64,000 nt of DNA from Bacteroidota bacterium (GCA_016715945.1 JADJXJ010000001.1:1984001-2048000); one strand, 5' to 3'. Counted from the first letter of the stretch, positions 1 to 9,067 are shown. A program made the numbers and translations. The notes: generated from the letters alone by a model not told the origin.

Positions 1-1
1 T

Positions 2-130
2 GCCGAAAAAACGGAAGACATCACCACCCCACAGGGCAAAAAACTGGCTGAAACACTTGTAGCCGAACTCGAAGCTGCCAAAACACAGGTAAGTGAGGAA
101 CTCAAGCGAATGAATGGCGAAAACAACTGA
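2..130 (+). CDS. C-terminal end of an unrecognised protein (partial)
   Basis: An open frame enters from the left edge and ends at a TGA at 128-130, giving 42 residues. The tail is charged and probably helical, rich in Glu, Lys and Ala, which suggests the end of a coiled-coil or helical domain. It is followed 60 bases later by a lipoprotein gene on the same strand. The rest of the gene is outside the window, so I give no function. Confidence 0.5.
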   Translation, partial: AEKTEDITTPQGKKLAETLVAELEAAKTQVSEELKRMNGENN

Positions 131-190
131 TATGTAGTTCAGTTTTTTCGGAGGATAAAGCTGTTTATCAACCATATAACCTCCTGTGAA

Positions 191-859
191 ATGAGAAATG
201 CGCTCCTTCTTTTCCTCGCATCCCTGTTACTGGCCTGCGGTGGTGCCGACAAACAAAAAAAAGGAAAACAACCAGAAACAGATACATTGCCGCAAGCACG
301 CACGGATACACATGTAATCCATGAAAAAGCGGATACGGCGATCAATCCTTCACTTTATGCCTACGCCGGAGCGATGTTTGGCATGCGAATGGACGAAGTG
401 CTGGCCACCGAAGGTTTCAGCGGCGGAACAAAGTCTGGCGAAACGGTGTGGGCGCCCGAGCATAAACGCAGGGTTGGCAACCATAATTATGACATCGTGG
501 CGCACTTCCACGAGGACAAGCTCTATCTGGTGACTTTCGGCTCAGCCTGGCAAACAGCAGCCTTTATCGAATTTGATATGGTTTCGTGGCTCAACAACCT
601 GAAAGATGTCATTGCCATCCGCTATGGCCAGCCGCAGTTCAGATACAAGATGCCCAATGTGATGGACTTCGAGCCAGGCACCCACAAATGGGTGTACAAG
701 TGGGAAATCGAAGATAAAGTGATTCAGATCGGCATGCGCGAGCACAGCGAGGGCGCACGCTACCAGGCCATCATGTGGATCTACAACAAGCCTGTTTTCG
801 ACCGCATCGGCTACATGAAATCCAATGTCAACAAGGTGAAGGATGCGGCAAGGTTTTAA
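191..859 (+). CDS. putative lipoprotein of unknown function, possibly BamE-like fold
   Basis: The 222-residue product begins with a hydrophobic signal peptide and a lipobox (LLAC, Cys at about residue 16), followed by a Lys/Gln-rich linker to about residue 45. This predicts a lipid-anchored periplasmic or surface protein. The folded part starts with a short pattern (FGMRMDEVLATEGF, about residues 63-76) and has a later segment with alternating strands and an 'IRYGQP' turn. That layout resembles small BamE/SmpA-type two-layer domains, but this is only a pattern impression. It lies upstream of the 1,156-residue secreted protein on the same strand, separated by 224 bases, so it is probably a separate transcript. 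No family is recognised with confidence. Confidence 0.75.
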   Translation: MRNALLLFLASLLLACGGADKQKKGKQPETDTLPQARTDTHVIHEKADTAINPSLYAYAGAMFGMRMDEVLATEGFSGGTKSGETVWAPEHKRRVGNHNYDIVAHFHEDKLYLVTFGSAWQTAAFIEFDMVSWLNNLKDVIAIRYGQPQFRYKMPNVMDFEPGTHKWVYKWEIEDKVIQIGMREHSEGARYQAIMWIYNKPVFDRIGYMKSNVNKVKDAARF

Positions 860-1051
860 TTTGCTCCCTCAACCTGAATAGCAGGGCCTCAGGCTGATAT
901 CACAACGCAAAGTTTATTTACGATCGGGATACCGGTGCGGTTTCATGCTGCATTTGCCTGCACCTTTTTGCAAGTTGCGCTGAAAGACAAATTTTAAGGT
1001 TCAGGCTCATTATCGTATTGAAAATGAGTGGCAAAAATGTTAATTGTTTCT

Positions 1052-1059
1052 TAACTTTA
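1052..1059 (+). promoter_or_regulatory. probable Bacteroidota -7 element (TAACTTTA)
   Basis: TAACTTTA differs by one base from the phylum consensus TAnnTTTG. It lies 25 bases upstream of the ATG at 1084, inside a longer theoretical frame that opens at 1018. Its position argues that translation begins at 1084. I see no good -33 TTTG at the expected distance. Confidence 0.35.
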
Positions 1060-1083
1060 AGGCCACCAAAAACCCTCTTTGTC

Positions 1084-4000
1084 ATGAAGACTTCAGGCAC
1101 ATGTCTCTGGGTTGCTTTTTTGTTTCTTGCAGCTTTCGGAGGCAACGGGCTGCTCTTTTCCCAGCCCAAACATTTTGGAATTTATGCCGTGGACCTGCCG
1201 GCAGGGTGGACTGCCGTACAGGAGAGCCCAACCCATTTTTCTTTTCAGCACAACAGCTCCGGATTAACCGTCAATCTTTTCAAAAGCCCCGATAATTGTG
1301 CCGACGCAGCTTCATTCAACAAGCTGATCATGGGCAAAATTCAGGAATTGACACGCAATCAGGAGGTGGTCGAAATGCGTAAACCTACATTCCCCTGCCA
1401 GATTCTGGGACAAAAAGGTTGCCACCTGATGCTGGTGAAATCCAAAGAAACCGATGCAAGGCATCTGCTTTTGCACGTTAAAGCAGGCGAGCATTTGTAT
1501 CAGATTGATGTTCAAGGAAATATAAGCACAGCGGAGCTTCCGCAGCCGGCACGCGAATTTCTCGGACAGCTTGGCCTGGCCGACGGTAGCATCATGCCCC
1601 TTGCATCGAAAGGCAAAGAAAATGCGGATGCGGTGTTTGCCCAGGATCTCAAAACTGATCAAAGCGGCACCACGCGAGCTGCACGCGATGCTTCCCTTTC
1701 CGGACAGACAAAAGTTAAATCGGAGACGGATGTACAGACCATTGGCGCAAGCACTTCCATCTCAGGCATGACCAGCACAGCGGTCTCCGGATCCGCATTT
1801 GATGCTGTTGCTGCTGAAAAAGCCGCCGGAATGCCGGATGGAGACGAGATGCCCTATGTGGTATTTCCGTCGGGCACGCCACAGCCTGTGGCAGCCGATG
1901 CCGGCTGGGCACTCAGCCTGGCACACAATCCCGGACAACTGATCGATGCCCTGAGTGGCGACAGGCCGGGCGGCGAGGTAAGTGCCATGATTGCCTTGCT
2001 CAGGCAAGCCATGGGGCCATTCGACGAGCAGGAAGAACAGGCGGTTTATAATCAATATGCTGCGCATGCTTCCGTCGGATCGCCCAAAACCAGAAAAGCT
2101 ATTCGCGGCCAGAGCGAGCTACTGTTGCAGGCGCTCATTCACAGGCAGTTGATGATGCAAGCTGCACACGAATACGACTTTGCCCTCTCGCAGATGCAAG
2201 TGGCCGAAGCCATGCAGGATGAAGAAGAACTGCTCGTAGCAAGCCTGATGCTGCAAACCCAGCAAATGATTGCAGAAACTCAGCAACAGGCTGTGGACCG
2301 AATCGTCAAAAAAAGTGAGGCGTCAACGCCCGTACCCACAGCAGCCGAGGTGATTGCAGAACATGAGGAAAAGCTCCGGATGGCCGAAAATGCCACCTAT
2401 GCAGTCTTCCAGGCAACTGCCTCCATAGGCGGACAGGCCGGAGGTCCAGGAGGCACAGTTGACAGCGATGCTGCCGATGTGGCCCGTTACCATGCATTGC
2501 GTCAGGAGCACCGCATGCTGGTCGAAACCATGGGCGGAAGTTCGCCGGAGGCCACAGCCATTTACCGCGAAGCTATGGACCTCAGGCGAAAGCTCGAGGC
2601 AAAAGGCATTGATGTGTTTAACTACAAAAGTCCTGTACAGCCAACCGACGTCCAAAACACGCCGGTTGCCGACGAACCTTTTATCATTCCGTCAAACCCC
2701 GACCCGCGCCTGAGTCCGGAGCAAAATCAAGCCATAGCCGAGCACGAACAAAACATCAACTCGGCCATCAGAATGATGAACGCCTACAAGCGCGAGATGG
2801 CCCAGGCCAAAACACCCGAGCAACGCGAAGAGCTTCGCCTGCTGGCTCTGCATATGGCTCAGAACATACACGACAGCAAAGACCTCATCGCCTCGATCCG
2901 CACCGGAACAATCGTCAAAACACGCGGCCCATGGGACGAACATGCGGCTGTAGTTTTGGCAGAGACCTCGCGTAAACTGAGGGAAGACTTTCAAAGGGCA
3001 AGCCAGATGCAGGCTTCCTACGCCAGGATGCTCAATATATTGAACAAATACAATCCTCAGGAAGCTGCCAGATTCAGGGAAAAGATGGCCGACAATGTGA
3101 TCAAAGGGATCTTTGACCCAGGTGGATTTGAAAAGGCACAGCAGGCGCTCAACTCGCTGCATGCCATCACAAAAACAACCGCTCAGGGCGAGCAGCGAAA
3201 ACTGGAAGCTGAGCAAACCAGATCGTTCGAGCGCCTGGAGACGATTGAAAGACATCTGGCATACGCCGAAACAATCAAATCGGGTTGTGACAAAGCCATT
3301 TTTGTAGGCACACTCTTCACCGGCATGGCGCCCGGACTGCTGCTCTCGATGGCCTACGAAGGCGCATGCACGGCGGCTGAGAAGGGACCTGAGGCTGCCC
3401 TTAAGTCGATGGCCTACCAGGGTGCGATCACCCTGAGCATGATGGGCGTCATGAAAGCTGGAGGATGGGCACTGGGCAAATTGACGAACCCCAAGGTAGC
3501 CAGGAGCGAGATCAACACCTTCAAAAATATCCTCGAAAACAACCGTCTGGCACAGGAAACAGAGTGGAATCAGGCCTTGGTGAACCAATTCAAGGAACGC
3601 GCCCGGGCTTTCAATGCGGCAAAAGCCTCCGGGGGCAAGAATTATCTCGAAGCACGAAAGGCCCTCGACGAAGCCGTGGCAGCCTGCAACAGCAGCAGCC
3701 TGGCCAAACGCCTCATGAAAAATGAGCTCAACATGATCGAAAACCAGATCCGCACAGGTGCCACGCGCGACTTTTCAAAGCTTAGGGAAGTGGCGTCGTA
3801 TCACCGTACTTTTGAAAACAGGCTGCAGCGAAGCATCTATCCGCGCACCGATGCCGAAATGATCAACAAATTGCGTGCGCAAGGATACAACGTGGAGGCA
3901 AGCTGGTTTCAGGAATTCCGCAATGCCTCAAGCCGCGGCATCAATGCCGACCGCGACCTTGGTCTGCTGGCAAAGTTCGAGCGCAGCGTGATGAAAAACG

Positions 4001-4554
4001 GACAACCCGTTTCGATGTCGCAGTTTATGGACGAGGCCCAAAAAGCATACGACGCCAGCTACAAGGCTATCACAGGACGCAGCGCCCGTCTGGCCGATCA
4101 GAACATCACCACCAGTGTGCACGGCGAATCGTTTCCGGTGAGTTGGCTCAAGAAAAAAATGGAAGGGCCGTTTTCTACCCTCGACCCACCTGTAACCCCA
4201 TCCGACTTCCAGAAAGCCGGCAAAGCCATTTACGCCAAGGTAGAAAATGCCATGAGTGGACCTGATCCGGCATTCGTCAACATGAAAAAAGCATGTGCCA
4301 GCCTGAGTAAAGACCTGAAAACAAAGGTGTTCGAACGTCTGCAGTCGCCCCCACCAGGCACCGGACTTACGCCCACTGCCCGGCAGGCCGCTCTCGAACA
4401 CTGGTCGGAGGTGCAAAAGGTGCTGGAAAAATTTGCTACCGACCAAAGTGATCCATTCACCACGATGAAAAAACTTCAGGAACTCACCGGCACAACCAGC
4501 ATTACGGAAAATGCACGCAAGCTTCAGCAGCTGATGGGTAAGCTGGGAGGCTGA
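1084..4554 (+). CDS. large secreted protein of unknown function with a central hydrophobic hairpin
   Basis: I chose ATG 1084 over the upstream frame start at 1018 because it opens directly on a signal peptide (MKTSGTCLWVAFLFLAAF) and a promoter-like element lies between the two. The product has 1,156 residues. Roughly the first 160 after the signal form a mixed domain (PAGWTAVQESPTHFSF...). Then comes an Ala/Gln-rich, largely helical region with Met-rich and Glu-rich segments. Near residues 740-805 a Gly/Ala/Met-rich hydrophobic stretch (GTLFTGMAPGLLLSMAYEG, then ITLSMMGVMKAGGWALG) could be a membrane-inserting hairpin. The last 350 residues are soluble and helical. The architecture, with a long helical stalk, a hydrophobic hairpin and a variable-looking C-terminal domain, recalls delivery proteins of polymorphic toxins, but I recognise no catalytic motif. 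No T9SS sorting domain is visible. Confidence 0.8.
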   Translation: MKTSGTCLWVAFLFLAAFGGNGLLFSQPKHFGIYAVDLPAGWTAVQESPTHFSFQHNSSGLTVNLFKSPDNCADAASFNKLIMGKIQELTRNQEVVEMRKPTFPCQILGQKGCHLMLVKSKETDARHLLLHVKAGEHLYQIDVQGNISTAELPQPAREFLGQLGLADGSIMPLASKGKENADAVFAQDLKTDQSGTTRAARDASLSGQTKVKSETDVQTIGASTSISGMTSTAVSGSAFDAVAAEKAAGMPDGDEMPYVVFPSGTPQPVAADAGWALSLAHNPGQLIDALSGDRPGGEVSAMIALLRQAMGPFDEQEEQAVYNQYAAHASVGSPKTRKAIRGQSELLLQALIHRQLMMQAAHEYDFALSQMQVAEAMQDEEELLVASLMLQTQQMIAETQQQAVDRIVKKSEASTPVPTAAEVIAEHEEKLRMAENATYAVFQATASIGGQAGGPGGTVDSDAADVARYHALRQEHRMLVETMGGSSPEATAIYREAMDLRRKLEAKGIDVFNYKSPVQPTDVQNTPVADEPFIIPSNPDPRLSPEQNQAIAEHEQNINSAIRMMNAYKREMAQAKTPEQREELRLLALHMAQNIHDSKDLIASIRTGTIVKTRGPWDEHAAVVLAETSRKLREDFQRASQMQASYARMLNILNKYNPQEAARFREKMADNVIKGIFDPGGFEKAQQALNSLHAITKTTAQGEQRKLEAEQTRSFERLETIERHLAYAETIKSGCDKAIFVGTLFTGMAPGLLLSMAYEGACTAAEKGPEAALKSMAYQGAITLSMMGVMKAGGWALGKLTNPKVARSEINTFKNILENNRLAQETEWNQALVNQFKERARAFNAAKASGGKNYLEARKALDEAVAACNSSSLAKRLMKNELNMIENQIRTGATRDFSKLREVASYHRTFENRLQRSIYPRTDAEMINKLRAQGYNVEASWFQEFRNASSRGINADRDLGLLAKFERSVMKNGQPVSMSQFMDEAQKAYDASYKAITGRSARLADQNITTSVHGESFPVSWLKKKMEGPFSTLDPPVTPSDFQKAGKAIYAKVENAMSGPDPAFVNMKKACASLSKDLKTKVFERLQSPPPGTGLTPTARQAALEHWSEVQKVLEKFATDQSDPFTTMKKLQELTGTTSITENARKLQQLMGKLGG

Positions 4555-4603
4555 ATGAACCCCCAGCCGGCCAGGAGCAGAGTCCCGTTGTGCCGGAAAG
4601 GTT

Positions 4604-4647
4604 CAGGGGAGGTTGGGCGCAATCGTGGCGCCAACCTCCCCTGTTTG
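4604..4647. terminator. inverted repeat between convergent genes, likely bidirectional terminator
   Basis: A perfect 13-base stem (4604-4616 with 4631-4643) starts CAGGGGAGG and encloses a short loop that can itself pair. It lies between the stop of the large plus-strand secreted protein and the stop of the minus-strand operon. The T-tract after the stem is weak, so its strength is uncertain. Confidence 0.6.
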
Positions 4648-4666
4648 GTATTTGCAGTTTTTCAGG

Positions 4667-5632
4667 CTATCTGAAAACCCACAATAGATTCTGATTGATA
4701 ATAGGTTGCTGATTCTCGCCCCAGGCCACGCCAATATCCCTGAAGGCACGGATGCGCAGGGCCTCGAGCTTCACTTCGTTTTCGAACTGCTTCACAAAGA
4801 AATCCCAGTCGCGTTTTTCGTCCTTTTGCACCTTGGCAGCCATCTGCCTGATGATGCCCTGGGCGTCGTTGTAGCAGCGCGAATGGGGGTCAATCTGGCT
4901 TAAAACAGCCCCGGCCTTAAGTGCTCCATTCGAATTGGGCTCGGCAGCCCAAAGGTAGGATGCCCCTGAAATCATCATCTGGCAGTCGTGGTCGATGAAT
5001 TCCTGATAGATCGGGCCAATTTCCTTCAAAGTGCGCATGTAGCAGTCCTTGCTCACCTCGGGCACCCCCGACAAGGTAGCCAGGGCATCGCGGTATTGTT
5101 TCTGGGCAGCCTGTGCTTTGGCGCGGGCAATCACAAAATCGCAACGCGAGTTGTAATACTCGATGATCTTGCGCTTGCCGTTTTCGAGAAAGCGTTCCAC
5201 ATTGGGATTCTTCAGGTTGACTGGGCGCAGGGCATTGGTATAAGCCCTGTTTTCGTTGGCACCGGCCCCTTTGGTGGTAAACGAAGTGGTGCTCAGGATG
5301 TTTTTGTCCACGTAATCAACCAGATACAGGAACACCTGAAAGGTATAAGTCTGCATCGTTGGTGTGGAAGGCACCACATCTTTGCTCAGGATTTCCATTT
5401 TGGCGGTCACGCAAAACCGCGGACTGGCGCCTTTGCCTCCCATGCCGTATTCGGTGACTGCCTCGATGAGCTTGCTCTCGAGCAAACTGCGTGCAAATTC
5501 GGGTATTTTGGATACCTGCTCCGGGATGACCACATCGATGGCAATGCGATCGATGTCGTCGGCTTCGCCCAGGGTGTTCTGTGCCAGGGCAAGGATGGGG
5601 AGCAAAAAAACGATCAGTAAAAGCTTTTTCAT
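4667..5632 (-). CDS. secreted protein of unknown function, last gene of envelope operon
   Basis: The 321-residue product has a cleavable signal peptide (MKKLLLIVFLLPILALAQ). The N-terminal half (about residues 25-175) alternates strands and helices: a conserved-looking DDIDRIAIDVVIPEQ start, a segment around 'RFCVTAKMEIL', then a strand-rich 'YTFQVFLYLVDYVD'. This is the pattern of the CsgG/TolB-N/LpoB-like fold. The C-terminal half is helical and TPR-like, with several Cys residues (SRCDF, KDCYMR, DHDCQMM, HSRCYND) that could form disulfides in the periplasm. It is 12 bases downstream of the previous gene and is the fourth and last gene of the operon. The family is not named. The fold comment is inference from pattern only. 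Confidence 0.75.
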   Translation of the reverse strand: MKKLLLIVFLLPILALAQNTLGEADDIDRIAIDVVIPEQVSKIPEFARSLLESKLIEAVTEYGMGGKGASPRFCVTAKMEILSKDVVPSTPTMQTYTFQVFLYLVDYVDKNILSTTSFTTKGAGANENRAYTNALRPVNLKNPNVERFLENGKRKIIEYYNSRCDFVIARAKAQAAQKQYRDALATLSGVPEVSKDCYMRTLKEIGPIYQEFIDHDCQMMISGASYLWAAEPNSNGALKAGAVLSQIDPHSRCYNDAQGIIRQMAAKVQKDEKRDWDFFVKQFENEVKLEALRIRAFRDIGVAWGENQQPIINQNLLWVFR

Positions 5633-5644
5633 GATATGCAGGTT

Positions 5645-6604
5645 TTATTTTTCGCCAATAATGAGCCACACTTCGCCCAGACCGCGGGTGTGAATTTTCA
5701 CGTCAAGATTGAAAGGCGGGCGCGTGAGCAAGGTGCGCAGGTCGCGCACCCAGCGACGGGTATCCATGGCCCGCTGGCGCTCGTCGTAGAGCGGTATGCG
5801 CACCTGTTCGAAACGAATGACGTTCTGCGTGTAATTACCGGTACTGAAACGTCCGCGAACAGTATTTTCGGCCACCCAGTCCTCGATAATCTCCCCAAGC
5901 TCAAGGCTCTGACCTTTGTAGCTGTACACCTCCTCGAGATCGACCGGCGACGTATCCCAAACCCTCACCTGAAAGACAATCTCACGACCGTTTTCGAATA
6001 AGTCGTTGAAATGGTTCTGAAGCCTGGTGTTGAAATCATCAATATGTGCCAGCACGGCCTCCTCAAGCAAAACAGGCGTAGTGGTGGCCATGGAGGGCGA
6101 ACCGGTGCCCTGTGCTCCGGCAATCTGCTTGTTGGTGTAGGCATCAAAGCCCTGAAGCATGAAGGTGATGGAGCGCTGCGGGCCAATCTTGTTGATCACA
6201 TAGGTGAGCTGAATGATGATGTCGGCATTGGCTACCCGCTGCAACATATCAATCGGATTTTCGGCTATGGCAGCGCCCGATTTTGAAGTAAGTGCATTGA
6301 TCTCGGCACTCTCCTGCTCCATGTTTTTGAGTGCGGTTTCCAGATTGACCAACGGAAATCCACGATCGGCCATCATGGTGTTGATCTTCGAGATGGTCAT
6401 CAGCAGGTCGGTTTCGTTCTGCAGGGCGGTTTTATAATCGGGCAGAGTTTTCATGGTACCCATCTCGTCGTACATCATGGTATAGCCATTTTTGATGCAC
6501 CAATTGTCGGACGGCACCACCATGATGGTGGGTTTTTTGGCCTGACCAAATGCCAGCATGACCGGCAACAGCAGGGCTGACAAAAGAAATATTCTGATTT
6601 TCAT
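5645..6604 (-). CDS. secreted CsgG/LpoB-like protein, DUF6175-type
   Basis: The 319-residue product has a signal peptide (MKIRIFLLSALLLPVMLAFGQ). The mature part begins 'KKPTIMVVPSDNWCIKNGY', continues with a helix, then 'MADRGFPLVNLETAL' and 'NADIIIQLTYVINKIGPQ', and has a strand-rich 'ITFMLQGFDAYTNKQIAG'. The order of a short buried strand, a 'find the partner' helix, an 'AD.ii.l' strand and a 'd..t...i.' strand fits the CsgG/LpoB/TolB-N superfamily. I believe the Bacteroidota family is catalogued as DUF6175, but this needs a profile search. A second strand-rich domain follows from about residue 200. It is the third gene of a four-gene operon, 17 bases after the previous stop. A role in envelope assembly or outer-membrane secretion is inference. 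Confidence 0.75.
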   Translation of the reverse strand: MKIRIFLLSALLLPVMLAFGQAKKPTIMVVPSDNWCIKNGYTMMYDEMGTMKTLPDYKTALQNETDLLMTISKINTMMADRGFPLVNLETALKNMEQESAEINALTSKSGAAIAENPIDMLQRVANADIIIQLTYVINKIGPQRSITFMLQGFDAYTNKQIAGAQGTGSPSMATTTPVLLEEAVLAHIDDFNTRLQNHFNDLFENGREIVFQVRVWDTSPVDLEEVYSYKGQSLELGEIIEDWVAENTVRGRFSTGNYTQNVIRFEQVRIPLYDERQRAMDTRRWVRDLRTLLTRPPFNLDVKIHTRGLGEVWLIIGEK

Positions 6605-6621
6605 CGTATTGGATATTTTAA

Positions 6622-7131
6622 TTAGAATCCCTGACCCAGCTTGGGGATGATGCCGGCTGCCTCGAGTTCGCTGCGCAATTGCGCATGCAGCACCGAAACC
6701 ACCATGCCCACCTTGTAGGATTTGTTGCTGATCTTGATGCGATCGATGCTGCCATCGCCTGCCTGATTCACAAAGCGCAGGTAAGCTCCTCCATCGCTGA
6801 AAAAATTGTTGAAAAACTCAGCATGCTGCACCTCGGCTCCCGGCTTGGTGATCAACGGACTCATCATGCAGCCGGGCAAACCCGTGCGGACTCCTTTGAA
6901 AATGACAGCATGCACCGCGTTTTTGCGGGCCTGAGTCATGGCCTTGTCGGGCGAGGTGCCAAACGACCACACTTTGACCAACTGCGTGCCATCAACGCCC
7001 ACGCCCATGCACTCTACTTCGTAATTGCCAATCACATAGCCGGCAGCCTGCCTTTGTTTTTTTGTCTGGGCACCCAGACTCAAGGTGAGCAGGCAAATCA
7101 GTAAAACAGAAAGAATCTTTTTCATTTTCAT
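6622..7131 (-). CDS. small secreted LPP20/FlgT-N-like protein
   Basis: The 169-residue product has a signal peptide (MKMKKILSVLLICLLTLSLGAQ). The start could equally be the second Met at 7125. The mature protein has the strand-helix pattern seen in LPP20 and FlgT N-terminal domains: a strand 'VECMGVGVDGTQLVKVWSFG', then an Ala-rich helix 'KAMTQARKNAVHAVIFKG', then a Gly-rich loop and a closing strand. The Ala-rich helix after a functional strand is the typical feature of those families. It sits between the outer-membrane barrel gene (21 bases upstream) and the DUF6175-type gene. Function unknown. Confidence 0.7.
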   Translation of the reverse strand: MKMKKILSVLLICLLTLSLGAQTKKQRQAAGYVIGNYEVECMGVGVDGTQLVKVWSFGTSPDKAMTQARKNAVHAVIFKGVRTGLPGCMMSPLITKPGAEVQHAEFFNNFFSDGGAYLRFVNQAGDGSIDRIKISNKSYKVGMVVSVLHAQLRSELEAAGIIPKLGQGF

Positions 7132-7152
7132 ATCATTTTGGTTGTCTGGATA

Positions 7153-8853
7153 TTAAAACATCATCCGCAAGCCAAGCCCCAGGGCCGGGCCGGTGCGATC
7201 GTCGAATTCATCGCTGAATTTGATTTTGACGGGTTCAGCATCCTTGGTGAGAAAATAATTCGCACTCACCGGGATGAAGTACTGAACAAGTGGCATGAGC
7301 TGGATGCGATAGGTCAGGTTGAGACCCAGCCGCATATCGAGCGCAATGTGCTGACTGGTGTAGAAGTAAGCGGCATCGCCTGTTGGCTGGGCTTGCTCGA
7401 AGAGATAACCGGCAGAGGGCTCCACAAACAGATTGCGGAGCAGAAAGATTTCCTTGCTCAATCCGAAACCTCCTCTCAGGAACAAATAATCGTCCGTCAC
7501 ATTTTGCGGTGAAGCCGTGGCATAATTCAACCCTCCTTCGAGCCATATCTTCCATGCGGTCATGCCTTTTCGCACCTTCCCTCCCCCAAATACTTCGTAA
7601 AGAATGGGCGAAATCATGACATCCATGCGCACCTGTCCGCCACCAAGCCCCCCCTGGGCAAAGCCTAAGGTGAGGTTGATGCCGGTGCTGTTGTATTGCT
7701 CGGCAAACATGCCGGCAGCATCAATCTTATGCCCGGCCACCTGATAAAAGTAGGAGGGTTTGGTTTCGCCTGTGGCAATGCTCCGGTTGTCGGCCACACT
7801 CATGGCGCGTATCACGCCCTGGCGGCTTTTGTAGATGTTGCCATGCCTGTCCTGGCGGTTTTCGTACACAAAATACCGCTGATCGAAACGCAGGCCTTCC
7901 TTGCGACCAATCTTGATGGCAATGGGTTTCACATCGTGAATCATGGCCTTTACCCGAAACTCATCCTGTGCACCTTCGAGCCTGAGAATGACATTGTTGA
8001 AACCACCTTCAAGCATCGAGCGCAGCAGCTGATCGGCTGTGCGCTGTTGCCTGGGCGCAAATTTCTGACCGGGATTGAGCTGCGTGGCCGATATTTCTTC
8101 GGTAAACACATGTAAAGGTTTCAGCTTGAACTGGTAATTGTCAAAAGCTTTGACGCGTTCGGCTTTGTCGGGACTGTCGTCGCTCACCCACAGGTTATCG
8201 AAAAAGGTGGCTGCTTCCTGTTCGTTGAAGTCGAGTTTGAACACATAGGCATTCATGGTGCCTATGAAACCGTTCATGATGCGCTGCCCGGCAGGGGTGC
8301 TGTCGCGTTCGTACATCTCTTCCATCGTGAGCAGGCGCGGAAAGTCGAGCAGCACGAGATAGCTGCGATCGACCAGATCCATGCCCATATCGGCCAGAGC
8401 CGCCCTGCCGCGTTTGCTCGCCGTGGCCACAAGGGCTGCATTGTCGGTGGCATTGTAAAGGCCTCGTTCGGAGAGGAGCTCCACGCCAAATGAGCCATCG
8501 TCCCTGCGCGAAAACCATTTGGCTACTATCTGGTTGGCTACCCGCTGGCTGGTCAGAAAACGCTCCAGCGAAGCAGAGGCAAAAATCTTTCGCACCGTAT
8601 CGCGCATCATCAGGCTTCTTCTCCCGTCGGGCAGTTGCAAAACCTTATGGCTGAGCTGATGATCGAAAAACTTGTCGGGAATCCTGAGCGAATCAATCAG
8701 ATAAAGAAACGGCCTGACTTCGCTGCTGCCTGCATCAAGCACCATCACGGTGAGGGCATTGCGGTTGTATTGGGGAGTCTGAGCCGGCACAAGCCTGCTG
8801 AACAGCATCAACGAGCCACAAATGGCCAGCCCGGCAAAACACATCCGGTTCAT
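7153..8853 (-). CDS. secreted protein with FlgT-like module and C-terminal outer-membrane beta-barrel
   Basis: I chose ATG 8853 (product 566 residues) because a signal peptide begins there (MNRMCFAGLAICGSLMLFSRLVPAQ); the frame stays open further upstream to 8916. Residues of about 30-290 form an unrecognised soluble region with 'SYLVLLDFPRLL' and 'AYVFKLDF' strands. Around residues 310-390 a segment ('KEGLRFDQRYFVYE', then 'VIRAMSVADN', ending in 'VAGHKI') resembles the SH3-like C-terminal domain of FlgT. The last about 180 residues alternate polar and hydrophobic strands with Gly/aromatic turns and end in Phe ('GLGLRMMF'), as expected of an integral outer-membrane barrel. It is the first gene of a four-gene operon. 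The combination suggests an outer-membrane anchor with a periplasmic assembly platform. Confidence 0.75.
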   Translation of the reverse strand: MNRMCFAGLAICGSLMLFSRLVPAQTPQYNRNALTVMVLDAGSSEVRPFLYLIDSLRIPDKFFDHQLSHKVLQLPDGRRSLMMRDTVRKIFASASLERFLTSQRVANQIVAKWFSRRDDGSFGVELLSERGLYNATDNAALVATASKRGRAALADMGMDLVDRSYLVLLDFPRLLTMEEMYERDSTPAGQRIMNGFIGTMNAYVFKLDFNEQEAATFFDNLWVSDDSPDKAERVKAFDNYQFKLKPLHVFTEEISATQLNPGQKFAPRQQRTADQLLRSMLEGGFNNVILRLEGAQDEFRVKAMIHDVKPIAIKIGRKEGLRFDQRYFVYENRQDRHGNIYKSRQGVIRAMSVADNRSIATGETKPSYFYQVAGHKIDAAGMFAEQYNSTGINLTLGFAQGGLGGGQVRMDVMISPILYEVFGGGKVRKGMTAWKIWLEGGLNYATASPQNVTDDYLFLRGGFGLSKEIFLLRNLFVEPSAGYLFEQAQPTGDAAYFYTSQHIALDMRLGLNLTYRIQLMPLVQYFIPVSANYFLTKDAEPVKIKFSDEFDDRTGPALGLGLRMMF

Positions 8854-9018
8854 CTTCAATGGTTTTGGTTTGGAAAGTGAAGTTACTATCAAATTGGGCC
8901 AATTCAACCTCAACAACCAAAAAATCAGTATAATTTGTACTTATTCTACGCATATAATGCTGTTGTGCGGTAAAAAGAGCTTTTTACGTGATTTTGAGGC
9001 ACATTTTCCACACAAAAC

Positions 9019-9049
9019 TTTGATTTGCGCACCGGCTGAAATAACTTTA
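9019..9049 (+). promoter_or_regulatory. Bacteroidota-type promoter, TTTG-N19-TAACTTTA
   Basis: TTTG at 9019-9022 is followed after exactly 19 bases by TAACTTTA at 9042-9049, one base off the -7 consensus TAnnTTTG. The pair lies 18 bases before the ATG at 9068 and matches the known spacing of the Bacteroidota primary sigma factor. Confidence 0.55.
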
Positions 9050-9067
9050 TTGTCTCAATTCAAACCA

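Noticed and set aside
2692..3588. 298-codon minus-strand open frame opposite the large secreted protein
   Set aside because: Cys/His/Arg-rich antisense sequence; composition and position are typical of a shadow frame.
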